The notes below the pieces were generated by a model that did no database searches, was not told the origin of the DNA, and worked only from the letters and a program-made list of their open reading frames with translations. Of a DNA stretch of 64,000 bases, positions 35,629-45,222 are shown one piece after another. Each line of letters opens with the position of its first letter. The first letter of the stretch is position 1. Origin of the DNA: Glycomyces luteolus (GTDB lineage Bacteria > Actinomycetota > Actinomycetes > Mycobacteriales > Micromonosporaceae); the NCBI RefSeq assembly GCF_027622875.1, contig NZ_JAPZVP010000001.1:239142-303141 (forward strand). Direction: 5' to 3'. Both the position numbers and the translations under genes were made by a program.

Positions 35629-36579
35629 ATGGGCAGCACCCTCGCCCCACCCCGGCCCGCGCCGCACCTCCAAAGCGCGCCCCGGCCCACACGCCTTCAG
35701 CGCCTGCGCCGGCGCGGCGTCGAGTCGTACCTGTTCACGCTTCCGGTCATCGTCGTGTTCGTGGTGCTGTTCGCGATCCCGCTGGCGCAGTCGTTCTACT
35801 ACAGCCTCACTGACTTCAACGGCTACTCCACGGAAGCGAACTTCGTCGGCTTCGAGAACTACACCACGATCTGGCGGGACACATCGATGCTCTCCGCGCT
35901 CGGCTTCACCCTGGTCTTCACCGTGGGGACCACCGTGGCCATCACCGTGCTCGCGATCCCGCTCGCCCTCGTGCTCAACCGGAAGTTCTTCGGCCGCAAC
36001 CTCGTCCGCTCGGTGTTCTTCTTCCCATCGGTGGTCAGTGTCGCGATCCTCGGCCTGGTCTGGGGCTTCATCTTCGCCCCGCTCGGCACCGGCGTCATCA
36101 ACTCGATCATCGGCTGGTTCGGCGCCCAGCCGATCGCCTGGCTCGCCGAACCGGACCTCGCCCGGATCAGCGTCGTCGTCGTCGCCGTGTGGGGCGGCAC
36201 CGGCTGGCACGCAGTCCTTTACCTCGCCTACCTCCAGGCGATCCCCTCCGAGTTCTACGAGGCCGCGAGCATTGACGGCGCCTCGCGCCGGCAGCAGTTC
36301 AGGTACGTGACGCTGCCGCTGCTCACCCCCGCGATCACGGTGAGCCAGCTGCTGCTGATCACCGGCGGGCTGAAGGTCTACGACCTGCCGTACACGCTCA
36401 CCGGCGGCGGCCCCGGCTTCGCGACGCGGACGCTGACGCAGTCGATCATCGAGAACGGCATCGCTCAAGGTGAGGCCGGCAAGGCCTCCGCGCTCAGCGT
36501 CGTCTTCTTCGTCGCGGTCGGGCTCATCATCGTCGCCCAGTTGGCTCTCTCCCGCCGAATGGAGGCCCGGTTCTCATGA
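35629..36579 (+). CDS. Sugar ABC permease, MalF-like
   Basis: 316-residue membrane subunit with six helices, the first at VESYLFTLPVIVVFVVLFAIPLAQSF (in parts, about residues 31-56). The EAA loop is EAASIDGASRRQQFRYVTLP. The start is ATG 35629 with AGAGGAG 8 nt upstream; the open frame before it is not protein-like. It ends in an ATGA overlap with the next permease. Confidence 0.94.
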   Translation: MGSTLAPPRPAPHLQSAPRPTRLQRLRRRGVESYLFTLPVIVVFVVLFAIPLAQSFYYSLTDFNGYSTEANFVGFENYTTIWRDTSMLSALGFTLVFTVGTTVAITVLAIPLALVLNRKFFGRNLVRSVFFFPSVVSVAILGLVWGFIFAPLGTGVINSIIGWFGAQPIAWLAEPDLARISVVVVAVWGGTGWHAVLYLAYLQAIPSEFYEAASIDGASRRQQFRYVTLPLLTPAITVSQLLLITGGLKVYDLPYTLTGGGPGFATRTLTQSIIENGIAQGEAGKASALSVVFFVAVGLIIVAQLALSRRMEARFS

Positions 36580-37394
36580 AGCAGCTGCGCAGCATCCTCC
36601 TGAGCGTCGTGATGCTCCCGCTCGCGGGCATCGTCGCGATCCCCTTCTACTACATCCTCGTCAACACGCTCAAGACACAGCCGGAGATCTCCGCGAGCCC
36701 GCTCGGCCTCCCGTCCGGCCTGGACTTCTCCAACTACACCGAGGTCTTCAAAGCGCTCCCGATCTGGCAGTCGTTCCTGAACACGCTGTACGTCGGCGTC
36801 GTCTCAATCGCCCTGATGCTGCTGATCGGCTCGATGGCCGCCTACGGGATGCTCATCGGCCAGGGACGGCTCACCAAGTTCATCGGCGTGATCTGCCTGA
36901 TCGCGTTCCTCGTGCCGGGCCAGACCACACTGATCCCGCTGTACCGCATGCTCTCCGGCATGTACCTCGTGGACACACTGGAGGGCCTGATCGTCCTCTA
37001 CCTGGCGGGCTCGATCTTCTGCTACTTCCTCATCATCGGGTACATGCGGACGATCCCGATGGAGTTGTTCGAGTCAGCCCGAATCGACGGGGCGAGCGCG
37101 TTCCGCATCTACCGGTCGATCGTGCTGCCCCTGATCCGCCCGATCCTGGTCACCGTCGGCGTCTTCCAGGCGATGTGGGTCTGGAACGACTTCATCACCC
37201 CGAACGTGTTCATCAACTCGCCCGACAAGCAGACCCTGGTCCTCCAGGTCTACAGCGCCGTCGGCCAGTTCTCCACCGACTGGCCCGCGTTCATGACGCT
37301 CAGCGTCATCGTGCTCGCGCCGCTGGTCGTCTTCTTCATCGTCGCGCAGCGCCACATCGTCTCCGGTCTCGTGACCGGCAGCGTCAAGGGCTGA
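36576..37394 (+). CDS. Sugar ABC permease, MalG-like
   Basis: 272-residue partner permease. Helix 1 is ILLSVVMLPLAGIVAIPFYYILVN (residues 7-30), and the EAA loop is ESARIDGASAFRIYRSIVLP. Translationally coupled to the upstream permease. The GH51 gene follows 49 nt later, so transport and hydrolysis are probably co-transcribed. As with the operon at 8.7 kb, no ATPase gene accompanies it. Confidence 0.94.
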   Translation: MKQLRSILLSVVMLPLAGIVAIPFYYILVNTLKTQPEISASPLGLPSGLDFSNYTEVFKALPIWQSFLNTLYVGVVSIALMLLIGSMAAYGMLIGQGRLTKFIGVICLIAFLVPGQTTLIPLYRMLSGMYLVDTLEGLIVLYLAGSIFCYFLIIGYMRTIPMELFESARIDGASAFRIYRSIVLPLIRPILVTVGVFQAMWVWNDFITPNVFINSPDKQTLVLQVYSAVGQFSTDWPAFMTLSVIVLAPLVVFFIVAQRHIVSGLVTGSVKG

Positions 37395-37443
37395 ACCCGC
37401 GCTGTCCGCATCTGCACCCACGAACGAACAGGAAACCCAAGGA

Positions 37444-38934
37444 ATGTTCCAGGCCTCCCTCAAACTGCATCCGGCCTTCACCGTCGGCCCGGTTTCCCGT
37501 CAGGTATTCGGCGGGTTCGTCGAGCACCTCGGCCGCCACATCTACGGCGGCATCTACGAGCCCGGCCACCCCACCGCCGGCCCGGACGGGTTCCGCCGCG
37601 ACGTGGTCGACCTCGTCCGCGAGCTCGGCATCTCGCACGTGCGCTACCCGGGCGGGAACTTCGTGTCCGCCTACGACTGGGAGGACGGCATCGGCCCGGT
37701 CGACCAGCGGCCCCGGCGCCTCGACCCGGCCTGGCACTCGATTGAGACCAACGAGGTCGGCCTCCACGAGTTCGCCGACTGGGCCGACCTCGTCGGCTCG
37801 GAGCTGATGCTGGGCACCAATCTCGGGACCGGGGGGACCCGCGAGACCCTGCACCTCCTCGAGTACGCCAACATCCCCTCCGGCACCACCCGCTCCGACG
37901 CGCGGCGTGAGAACGGCCGCGAGGAGCCCCTCGACGTGCGCTTGTGGTGCCTGGGCAACGAACTCGACGGCGACTGGCAGATCGGGTCGAAGACCGCCGA
38001 GGAGTACGGTCGGCTCGCCGCCGTCACCGCCCGCGCCATGCGCGCGATCGACCAGGACCTCAAGCTCGCCGCCTGCGGTTCCTCCTGGCGGGGCATGCCC
38101 ACCTTCGGAGTCTGGGAGCGGACGGTCCTGGAGCACGCCTTCGACCAGATCGACTACATCTCCTGCCACGCCTACTACCACGAAGTGGACGGCGACGTCG
38201 CGAGCTTCCTCGCCTCCGGTGCGGATATGGACGCCTTCATCGAAAGCGTCGTGCACACGATCGAGCACGTCCGCGCGGTCAAGCGGTCGGACCGCAGGAT
38301 CGACATCTCCTTCGACGAGTGGAACATCTGGTACCAGGCCGGGCAGACGCTCGAACTCGATTCGTGGCCGATCGCCCCCCGCCTGCTCGAGGACCAGTAC
38401 TCCGTCACCGACGCCGTGGTCCTCGGCGGGCTCCTCATCTCGCTGCTCAAACACGCCGACCGCGTCACGGCCGCGAACCTCGCGCAGCTGGTCAACGTGA
38501 TCGCGCCGATCATGACCGAGCCGGGCGGGCCCGCCTGGCGCCAGACCACGTTCTTCCCGTTCGCCACGACCTCACGTCTGGCGACGGGGACCGCGCTGCG
38601 CGGTGTCCTGGACGCACCGGAAGTCTCGACCGCGAAGTTCGGGGACGTGCCCTCCGTCGACGCCGTCGCCACCCTCGACGGCGACCGCGCCGCCGTGTTC
38701 GTCCTCAACCGCTCGATCGACGACACCGCGCAGTTCACGATCGACATCGCCTCCCTTGGCATCGACGGAACCATTCGCGCCCAAGGCATCTGGGACGAGG
38801 ACCGCCACGCGAAGAACACCCTCGACCAGCCCGAGCGCGTGACCCTGCGCGAGAACACCAAGATCAGCCGCGAGAACGGCACGATCACGATCGAGCTTCC
38901 GCCGGTCTCTTGGACCTGCATCACCATCGGCTGA
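37444..38934 (+). CDS. abfA: Alpha-L-arabinofuranosidase, GH51
   Basis: 496-residue intracellular GH51 enzyme releasing terminal alpha-L-arabinofuranose from arabinan, arabinoxylan or arabinogalactan oligosaccharides. The barrel covers about residues 15-380 and a beta-sandwich completes it. The acid/base is Glu173 in WCLGNELDG and the nucleophile is Glu292 in SFDEWNIWY, both canonical. The N-terminus FGGFVEHLGRHIYGGIYEPGH is the GH51 signature. There is no signal peptide. ATG 37444 has AGGAAA upstream. Length equals the usual bacterial AbfA, so this is one of the safest calls in the locus. Confidence 0.96.
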   Translation: MFQASLKLHPAFTVGPVSRQVFGGFVEHLGRHIYGGIYEPGHPTAGPDGFRRDVVDLVRELGISHVRYPGGNFVSAYDWEDGIGPVDQRPRRLDPAWHSIETNEVGLHEFADWADLVGSELMLGTNLGTGGTRETLHLLEYANIPSGTTRSDARRENGREEPLDVRLWCLGNELDGDWQIGSKTAEEYGRLAAVTARAMRAIDQDLKLAACGSSWRGMPTFGVWERTVLEHAFDQIDYISCHAYYHEVDGDVASFLASGADMDAFIESVVHTIEHVRAVKRSDRRIDISFDEWNIWYQAGQTLELDSWPIAPRLLEDQYSVTDAVVLGGLLISLLKHADRVTAANLAQLVNVIAPIMTEPGGPAWRQTTFFPFATTSRLATGTALRGVLDAPEVSTAKFGDVPSVDAVATLDGDRAAVFVLNRSIDDTAQFTIDIASLGIDGTIRAQGIWDEDRHAKNTLDQPERVTLRENTKISRENGTITIELPPVSWTCITIG

Positions 38935-38948
38935 GCGAAGAAGGGGAA

Positions 38949-39899
38949 ATGATGATGAGCGCTATTCCGAAACCGCTGTTCCGCGACCCGATCCACGACG
39001 GGGCCGCCGACCCCACCGTGATCTGGAACCGGGCCTTCGGCGAGTGGTGGATGTTCTACACCAACCGGCGGGTCTGGTCGCCGCCGTTCGACGATGTGTC
39101 CTGGGTGTTCGGCACCGACATCGGCATCGCCTCCTCTGAGGACGGCGGGGCGACGTGGGTCCACCGCGGCATCGCGGAAGGCCTGGAGACCGGCTGGGGC
39201 CGCAACACGTTCTGGGCGCCTGAGATCATCGACGACGGCGAGACCTACCACATGTACGCGAGCTGCATCGAGGGCGTCCATTCGCGGTGGGGGGCTGAAG
39301 GACTGATCCGCCACTACACCAGCGAGGACCTCGCACACTGGGAGTACCAGTCCACGCTGGACCTCGATTCGAGGCAGGTCATCGACGCGTGCGTCTTCCC
39401 GCTCTCCGAGGGCGGCTGGCGCATGTGGTTCAAGGACAGTTCACGCGGTTCGCACACCTACACCGCCGACAGCCCCGACCTCTACCAGTGGCGACCGACC
39501 GGGCCCGCCATCGAGAACCGCCCGCATGAAGGGCCGAACGTCTTCGCGCTCGGCGGCTCGTACTGGATGCTCACCGACGAGTGGGCCGGCCTGCGGGTCC
39601 ACCGTTCCGATGATCTGCGCGCCTGGGAGATCCAGGGCCGCATCCTCGCCGAGTCCGGCTCGGGTGCCGACGACGGCGGCAACGGGCTCCACGCCGATGT
39701 GGTCGTCGTCGGCGAGGACGCGTTCGTCTTCTACTTCACCCATCCCGGGCGCGTCCCCGGCGAGCGGATCCGCGACGACCTCTACGAACACCGGCGCACC
39801 TCGATCCAGGTGGCGCGGGCGCATGTAGTAGACGGGCGGCTGGTGTGCGATCGGGACAAGGTGCTGACTGCGCCCATCCTGCCGCCAGGCGGGCCGTGA
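38949..39899 (+). CDS. GH43-like beta-propeller glycosidase
   Basis: 316-residue protein with the five-bladed beta-propeller pattern of GH43/GH117-like enzymes. GAADPTVIW near residue 22 offers the general-base Asp, FWAPEII near 92 is the typical second-blade motif, and ENRPHEGPNVF near 200 offers the acid Glu. There is no signal peptide. ATG 38949 is the first of three consecutive ATG codons, with AAGGGG just upstream. It is in line with abfA (14 nt gap) and convergent with the LacI gene (11 nt). It probably acts on arabinose- or galactose-containing oligosaccharides; exact family number and substrate are uncertain. Confidence 0.78.
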   Translation: MMMSAIPKPLFRDPIHDGAADPTVIWNRAFGEWWMFYTNRRVWSPPFDDVSWVFGTDIGIASSEDGGATWVHRGIAEGLETGWGRNTFWAPEIIDDGETYHMYASCIEGVHSRWGAEGLIRHYTSEDLAHWEYQSTLDLDSRQVIDACVFPLSEGGWRMWFKDSSRGSHTYTADSPDLYQWRPTGPAIENRPHEGPNVFALGGSYWMLTDEWAGLRVHRSDDLRAWEIQGRILAESGSGADDGGNGLHADVVVVGEDAFVFYFTHPGRVPGERIRDDLYEHRRTSIQVARAHVVDGRLVCDRDKVLTAPILPPGGP

Positions 39900-39910
39900 A
39901 CCCTTGCCGC

Positions 39911-40912
39911 TCAGGCGGATTCGCGCCAGAGGATCGGCAGCGCCGTGCGTCGACGCTCGGCGCTGTCCCCGGCGCCGTCCAAAGCCTCCCCGATGACGTC
40001 GGCGATCTGCTCGGCGAATGCGGTACCCAGTATCGCCAGGGTGGTGAGCGCGGGGGAGGTGACGGCGCCGAGCGACAGCCCGTCGACGCCGACAAGTCGG
40101 ACCTGTCCTGGCACGTCGATGCCGCGGCGGTGGGCGGCCCTCAGTGCGCCCATCGCCATGAGGTCGCTGAAGGCGATTACGGTGTCGGTTTCGGGGAAGC
40201 GGTCCATGAGGTCGTTGAAGCCGAGTTCGCCGGCGTCCACGGACTGCGGCGGGGCCTCGCAGACGACCACCGCTTCGGCCGACACCGGGTCGACCGCGTC
40301 CTCATAGGCGATCCGGCGAGTGCTCGGCTTGTAGACCGTGCCGAGCGGCTGGCTCTCCAGCAACCCGAACCGCTTCGAACCGCGCTTCCGCAGCTCGTCC
40401 ACGAGGTGGGCGAAGGCGGGACCGAAGTCGAAGTCGACCGAGTGGAGACCTTCGCTGGTAGCAGTGCGGCCCAGAAGGACCAACGGGACACCGCGGGCAG
40501 CCGCGGCCAACGCCGCCTCGTCCGTCTCGCCGAGATAGCCGACGACCGCGTCGACCTGGTTCGCGAGGCGGCTGATCAGCTGGAGCTCCGGTTCGTCCTC
40601 GTGCGAGACGATCGTCATCTGCCAGCCGCGTGCCGACGCGGCGTCGAGCAGGTCGGCGGCGAGCTCGGAGTAGTAGGGGTTGCGGAACGAATCGACGACG
40701 AAAGCGATCGTCTTCGTCTTGCTCGTCCGGGCCAGGTTCGACGCAAAGCGGCTGGGGCGGTAGCCGAGCCGCTCGCTGATCTCAAGGATGCGGGCGCGCG
40801 TCGCTTCGCTGATCCGCGGCATCCCGTTCATCGCCCGGGTCACGGTCTGCCGGGAGACTCCAGCCTCGCGGGCGATGTCCTCGATCGTTACACGTCGCTG
40901 CATATTCCCCAT
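39911..40912 (-). CDS. LacI family repressor of the locus
   Basis: 333-residue LacI/GalR regulator. The HTH is VTIEDIAREAGVSRQTVTRAMN (in parts, residues 8-29), the hinge helix RPSRFASNLAR (about 52-62), and the effector domain starts TKTIAFVVDSFRNPYYSELAADLL. ATG 40912 is used; ATG 40903 three codons on is also possible. It sits inside the arabinose/galactose locus, convergent with the GH43-like gene and divergent from the long GH51 gene. It is the only LacI-family gene in the window, and three LacI-type palindromes of one sequence lie in this locus, so it is the natural candidate to bind them. Confidence 0.92.
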   Translation of the reverse strand: MGNMQRRVTIEDIAREAGVSRQTVTRAMNGMPRISEATRARILEISERLGYRPSRFASNLARTSKTKTIAFVVDSFRNPYYSELAADLLDAASARGWQMTIVSHEDEPELQLISRLANQVDAVVGYLGETDEAALAAAARGVPLVLLGRTATSEGLHSVDFDFGPAFAHLVDELRKRGSKRFGLLESQPLGTVYKPSTRRIAYEDAVDPVSAEAVVVCEAPPQSVDAGELGFNDLMDRFPETDTVIAFSDLMAMGALRAAHRRGIDVPGQVRLVGVDGLSLGAVTSPALTTLAILGTAFAEQIADVIGEALDGAGDSAERRRTALPILWRESA

Positions 40913-40927
40913 TATCCCCGTCGATGC

Positions 40928-40943
40928 CGTTCCGGTCGGAACG
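40928..40943. promoter_or_regulatory. Palindrome between LacI and GH51 genes
   Basis: CGTTCCG (40928-40934), GT, CGGAACG (40937-40943) form a perfect 7-2-7 palindrome 16 nt upstream of the LacI start. Its sequence differs from the TGCGTGA operators, so it may serve another regulator or an autoregulatory mode. Confidence 0.5.
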
Positions 40944-41013
40944 CGGTTTCACCCCACAGCCGGAAGCGGCGCCGCCGCAGACGGTCCTGTACCAACTGCC
41001 CAGGAAGGCAACC

Positions 41014-43287
41014 ATGAACGACCGAATCGCCGTCCGCGTCGGTGCCGCGACCGCCGACACCGCCCCCGACCTGTGGGGCCTGTTCATCGAAGACCTCAAC
41101 GACGCCCTTGACGGCGGGCTGAACGCCGAACTCATCCGCAACGGCGACTTCGAGTTCGACCCGTCCGAGCGGAACGACTTCCACCACCTCACCGGATGGG
41201 CCACGGAGGGCCCTGTCCAGGTGCGGACCGGATCCCCGCTGCACCCGAACAACCGCCACTACGCGTCACTCATCGGCCCGGCCGCCATCGCCAACAGCGG
41301 CTGGTACGGCATCAGCGTGACCAAAGGGAAGCGACTGCGGCTGTCCCTGTTCGCCCGCGTGACCGAGCAGACCCGCCTGGCCGTGACCCTTGGCAACGGC
41401 CTCGCGAGCACCGATCTCGACGTCGAGCCCGGCGGATGGCACTACCTGGAAGCCGACCTCGCTCCGACCGCGACGGGGTGCGGCGAACTGCGGATCGCCG
41501 TGCCCGCCGGAGCCGACGCCGACCTCGACGCCGTCACCCTGCGGCCCCTCGCCGACGACGGCTCGCCCCTGACCTTCCGGCCAGACCTGCTCCAAGCCTT
41601 GAAGGACCTGGCCCCGAGCTTCATCCGCTTCCCCGGCGGCTGCCTCGCCCACGGCTACGGCCTCGGCAACATCTACCACTGGAAGGACACCATCGGACCC
41701 CGATGGAGGCGAGCGCAGACGCGGAACATCTGGGCCTACCATCAGTCCCGGCAGATCGGCTACGGCGAGTATTTCGAGCTGTGCGAAGCCCTCGGCGCCA
41801 CCGCGATCCCCATCGTCGCCGCCGGCGTCTGCTGCCAGAACTCGCCCGGCGGCCAGCACGCGATCCCAGAATCGCAGATGAAGGACTACATCCAGGACGT
41901 GCTCGACCTGATCGAGTTCGCCAACGGCGGACCTGAAACGCGCTGGGGCGCGAAACGGGCCGAACACGGGCACCCCGAGCCATACGGGCTGCGGTACCTC
42001 GGCCTCGGCAACGAGGACGAGATCACCGACGCGTTCCGAAACCGGTACGCCCGCATCGAGGACGCCGTCCGCGAAGCCCACCCCGAGATCACCGTCATCG
42101 GCACCTCCGGACCGTGCACCACCGGCCCCGACTTCGAGGCCGGCTGGCAGTACGCGCGAGAGCGCGGCGTCGCGATGGTCGACGAGCACGGCTATCAGAA
42201 CCCCCGCTGGTTGCACCAGAACCTCGACCGCTACGCCGCCTACGACCCCGACGGGCCCAAGGTCTACCTCGGCGAATACGCGGGCTGCTCCAGCACGGTG
42301 CGTTCGGCGCTCGCCGAGGCGGCGTACATGATCGGCCTCGAACGCAACCCCGACGTCGTGCGCCTCGCCTCCTACGCCCCGCTCCTCGCCCGCGTCGGGC
42401 ACTCGCAATGGACCCCTGACCTCATCTACTTCACCGCCGACGAGGTGCGCCTCACCGCCTCCTACTACGTGCAGCGCGCGTTCGGCACCGAGCGAGGCGA
42501 GCGGGTTCGCGCAGTCGAACTCGAAGGCGTGGTGCCGTGGACCCGGCCCGTCGCGGGAACCGGCGAGGCGCACGTGCACTCGCCTCGGGCCACTGTGGCC
42601 TTCAGCGATGTCGTGTTCGACGGGCGACCGGTCCCCGACTACGCCACCGTCCCCGGAATCGACGGCGCGGTTCTCGCAGCGATCGGCCCCGACGCCGCCG
42701 ACATCGAGTTCACCGCGGTCCGACGGGACGGCAGCGATGGCTTCTCACTGCGACTGGGCCCAGACGACCCGTCGAGTTCCGTGAAGTTCAACTTCTGCAT
42801 GGGCGGCAACCGCAACACCGTGGTGTTCCGCCGCGATGACGGGATCGACAACTGGGAGGCGACCCGCCCGTGGCCCGAGTGGGGCGACGGCGTCCCCGTC
42901 CGAGTGCGGGTCCGCCTCGACGGGCCGCGCCTCCGGGTCTGGGTCGACGGCGAACTTCACCACGACCTCGAACTCGACACCCGGCCCGAACACCGCGTCG
43001 CCGCGGGGGCGCTCTCGCGCACCGCGGCAGACGGCGGGACTGAGTACGTGGTGAGGCTCGTCAACGCCGAGGATACCGAGAAGCCCGTCCGCGTCGACCT
43101 CGACGACGCGCCCGGCCCAGTCGCGGCCGACATCGAGCTCCTGGCCGGGGCCGGACCCGACGAGGGCGCACTCTTCGAGGCGTCCCCGATCCGACCGGTC
43201 ACCGAGAAAGCCAAGGGCGAGAACGGGATCGACCTGATCCTGCCGCCCTGGTCGTTCGCCTCGGCGATAGTTCGCCCCTCGGCTTAG
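41014..43287 (+). CDS. Large GH51 arabinofuranosidase with accessory domains
   Basis: 757-residue GH51-type enzyme, about 250 residues longer than abfA. Residues 1-180 include a carbohydrate-binding-like beta domain (LNAELIRNGDFEF, then WHYLEADLAPTATGCGELRIAV). The barrel follows with the acid/base Glu334 (GLGNEDEIT) and nucleophile Glu421 (VYLGEYAGCSS). From about 545 a laminin-G/DUF1080-like domain (SSVKFNFCMGGNRNTVVFRRD) is inserted before the C-terminal strand. There is no signal peptide. The start is ATG 41014 with AGGAAGG; the frame is open to 40924 without signals. It is divergent from LacI. It may act on larger or differently branched arabinosides than abfA. Confidence 0.9.
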   Translation: MNDRIAVRVGAATADTAPDLWGLFIEDLNDALDGGLNAELIRNGDFEFDPSERNDFHHLTGWATEGPVQVRTGSPLHPNNRHYASLIGPAAIANSGWYGISVTKGKRLRLSLFARVTEQTRLAVTLGNGLASTDLDVEPGGWHYLEADLAPTATGCGELRIAVPAGADADLDAVTLRPLADDGSPLTFRPDLLQALKDLAPSFIRFPGGCLAHGYGLGNIYHWKDTIGPRWRRAQTRNIWAYHQSRQIGYGEYFELCEALGATAIPIVAAGVCCQNSPGGQHAIPESQMKDYIQDVLDLIEFANGGPETRWGAKRAEHGHPEPYGLRYLGLGNEDEITDAFRNRYARIEDAVREAHPEITVIGTSGPCTTGPDFEAGWQYARERGVAMVDEHGYQNPRWLHQNLDRYAAYDPDGPKVYLGEYAGCSSTVRSALAEAAYMIGLERNPDVVRLASYAPLLARVGHSQWTPDLIYFTADEVRLTASYYVQRAFGTERGERVRAVELEGVVPWTRPVAGTGEAHVHSPRATVAFSDVVFDGRPVPDYATVPGIDGAVLAAIGPDAADIEFTAVRRDGSDGFSLRLGPDDPSSSVKFNFCMGGNRNTVVFRRDDGIDNWEATRPWPEWGDGVPVRVRVRLDGPRLRVWVDGELHHDLELDTRPEHRVAAGALSRTAADGGTEYVVRLVNAEDTEKPVRVDLDDAPGPVAADIELLAGAGPDEGALFEASPIRPVTEKAKGENGIDLILPPWSFASAIVRPSA

Positions 43288-43361
43288 TCCTCGATCCAGT
43301 GGAGGACTGCGTTCTATCGCCGTGCGCCACCGCGTATCCGCACATCAGACCCCTCGATGTA

Positions 43362-43418
43362 TTGACATGAATTCATAGAAAGCGCTATCGTACTCATGCT
43401 GCGTGAGCGATCACGCAG
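43362..43418 (+). promoter_or_regulatory. Lyase promoter with LacI-type operator 3
   Basis: A strong promoter, TTGACA (43362-43367), 18 nt, TATCGT (43386-43391), is followed by the third operator copy: CTGCGTGA (43399-43406), GCGA, TCACGCAG (43411-43418). The operator covers the expected transcription start, a classic repression geometry. It drives the two exported lyase-like genes. Confidence 0.85.
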
Positions 43419-43481
43419 ATCTCATCCGGTTCGCGGTGGCAATTCCCCGGCATCGCACACCGCATGGCGCAAAGGAGCACC

Positions 43482-45155
43482 ATGACACCATTCGACCTAG
43501 GCCGCCTCGCCCGGCGACCCCTCCTCAAAGGCGCCGCTGTCACTGGCGGCCTGGCTCTCGCCGGACTCGGCAGCCTCGCTTTCGACTCGGCGCAGAACGC
43601 CGAGGCCCAGACGGCCGGCATCCAGGCCGTCAGCCACCCGGCGATGCTGCACACCCAGCCCGACCTCGACTACATCGCGGCGAAAGTCGCCGCCGGCGCC
43701 GAGCCCTGGCTCGCCGGCTGGAACAAGCTGGCGGCCAGCTCGCACTCGCAGAGCACCCGGACCCCCAGCGCCACCTCCGTCATCACGCGCGGAGGCTCCG
43801 GCACCCAGAACTACCCGGTGCTCTACAGGGACGTCCACGCCGCCTATCAGAACGCGCTGCGCTGGCGCATCGCCGGCACGACCGCCAACCGCGACGCCGC
43901 CGTCGCGATCTGCAACGCGTGGTCGTCGACGTTGACCGAGATCAACGGCAGCACCGACGCGCTGCTGTGCGCCGGGCTCCAGGGCTACCAGTTCGCGAAC
44001 GCCGCCGAATTGCTGCGCGGCGCCCCGGGCTTCGACCTCGGCGCGTTCCAGAACATGATGATGGACGTCTTCCATCCTCTGACCACCGGTTTCCTGGGCA
44101 GCCACAACGGGACCTGCGCGACCCACTACTGGGCGAACTGGGACCTGGCCGCGATGAACGCTGTGCTCGCAACCGGCATTCTCTGCGACGACGACACGAT
44201 CATCGACCAGGCGATCGACTACTTCTGGAACGGCGTCGGCAACGGCTCCATCCGGGGCGCGATCCCCTTCACCCACGACGACGGCCTCGCGCAGTGGCAG
44301 GAGTCCGGCCGCGACCAGGCCCACACCATCCTCGGCATCGGGCTCATGGCCACGTTCATGGAGACGGCCTGGAACCAGGGGATCGACCTCTATTCGGCCG
44401 ACGACAACGCGTTCGCCAAGGTCGCCGAGTACGTCGCCTCCTACAACCTCGGCAACAACGTCCCCTACACGACCTACAGCTGGGGCTCGGGCAACAATTG
44501 CGCCTACAACGAGCAGACGGTCATCGGCAGCGGTGGGCGCGGCAGCGTGCGGCCGGTGTGGGCGATGGTCTACGGCCACTACCACTCCCGGCGCGGCATC
44601 GAGATGCCGAACACGGCCGCGATCGCCGCCTCGATCGATCCGGAAGGAGGCGGCGGCGATTACGGCTCGACCTCCGGCGGATACGACGCTCTCGGGTACG
44701 GCACACTCCTGTATTCCCGCGACCGGACCACGGTGCCCTACAACCGGATCCAGTCCTACAACTTCCAGACCCGGTATTGGCGCCACGTCGGCTTCGCCGC
44801 GGGCGTCGCGGAGAACGCGAGCCCCGCGGCGGACACCTGGTTTCAGGTGTCCTCAGGCCTGGCCGACCGCGCCGACGACTGCGTCTCGTTCGAGTCGGTC
44901 AACCTCCCCGGCTACTACCTGCGCGTGAACGACACGGTCCTCAAGCTGGAAGAGAACGACGGCTCGGCGCAGTTCGCCAAGGACGCCACATTCCGCACGG
45001 TCGCCGGCCTCGCGGACTCGGCCTGGACCTCGTTCCAGCTCTACGGCGATTCCAGCCTGCATGTGCGCCACGCGTACAACATCCTCCGGACCGCCGTGGT
45101 CCCTAGCGGCGACAGCGTCGGCAAGGCCGACGCCACCTTCCGGATCACGAGCTGA
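43482..45155 (+). CDS. Tat-exported toroid lyase with CBM42
   Basis: 557-residue exported protein. The Tat signal is RRPLLKGAAVTGGLALAGLG (residues 11-30). Residues 50-370 are an alginate-lyase-like (alpha/alpha) toroid: Asn-Trp near 219 in HYWANWDL and GRDQAH at about 276-281 mark the family active-site region. Residues ~462-557 are an AbfB-type (CBM42) arabinofuranose-binding module (SFESVNLPGYYLRVND, FAKDATFRTVAGL). The start is ATG 43482 with AAAGGAG (43471-43477) 4 nt before it; ATG 43464 is an alternative without a ribosome site. Binding to arabinofuranose side chains while cleaving a uronate-containing backbone is inferred. Which polysaccharide lyase family it belongs to is not certain. 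Confidence 0.82.
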   Translation: MTPFDLGRLARRPLLKGAAVTGGLALAGLGSLAFDSAQNAEAQTAGIQAVSHPAMLHTQPDLDYIAAKVAAGAEPWLAGWNKLAASSHSQSTRTPSATSVITRGGSGTQNYPVLYRDVHAAYQNALRWRIAGTTANRDAAVAICNAWSSTLTEINGSTDALLCAGLQGYQFANAAELLRGAPGFDLGAFQNMMMDVFHPLTTGFLGSHNGTCATHYWANWDLAAMNAVLATGILCDDDTIIDQAIDYFWNGVGNGSIRGAIPFTHDDGLAQWQESGRDQAHTILGIGLMATFMETAWNQGIDLYSADDNAFAKVAEYVASYNLGNNVPYTTYSWGSGNNCAYNEQTVIGSGGRGSVRPVWAMVYGHYHSRRGIEMPNTAAIAASIDPEGGGGDYGSTSGGYDALGYGTLLYSRDRTTVPYNRIQSYNFQTRYWRHVGFAAGVAENASPAADTWFQVSSGLADRADDCVSFESVNLPGYYLRVNDTVLKLEENDGSAQFAKDATFRTVAGLADSAWTSFQLYGDSSLHVRHAYNILRTAVVPSGDSVGKADATFRITS

Positions 45156-45222
45156 CCCGCGATTACGGTCGGGCCCGTGATCGCGGGCCCGACCGCCCGC
45201 CCTGCAATGAAAGGAACCTCTC

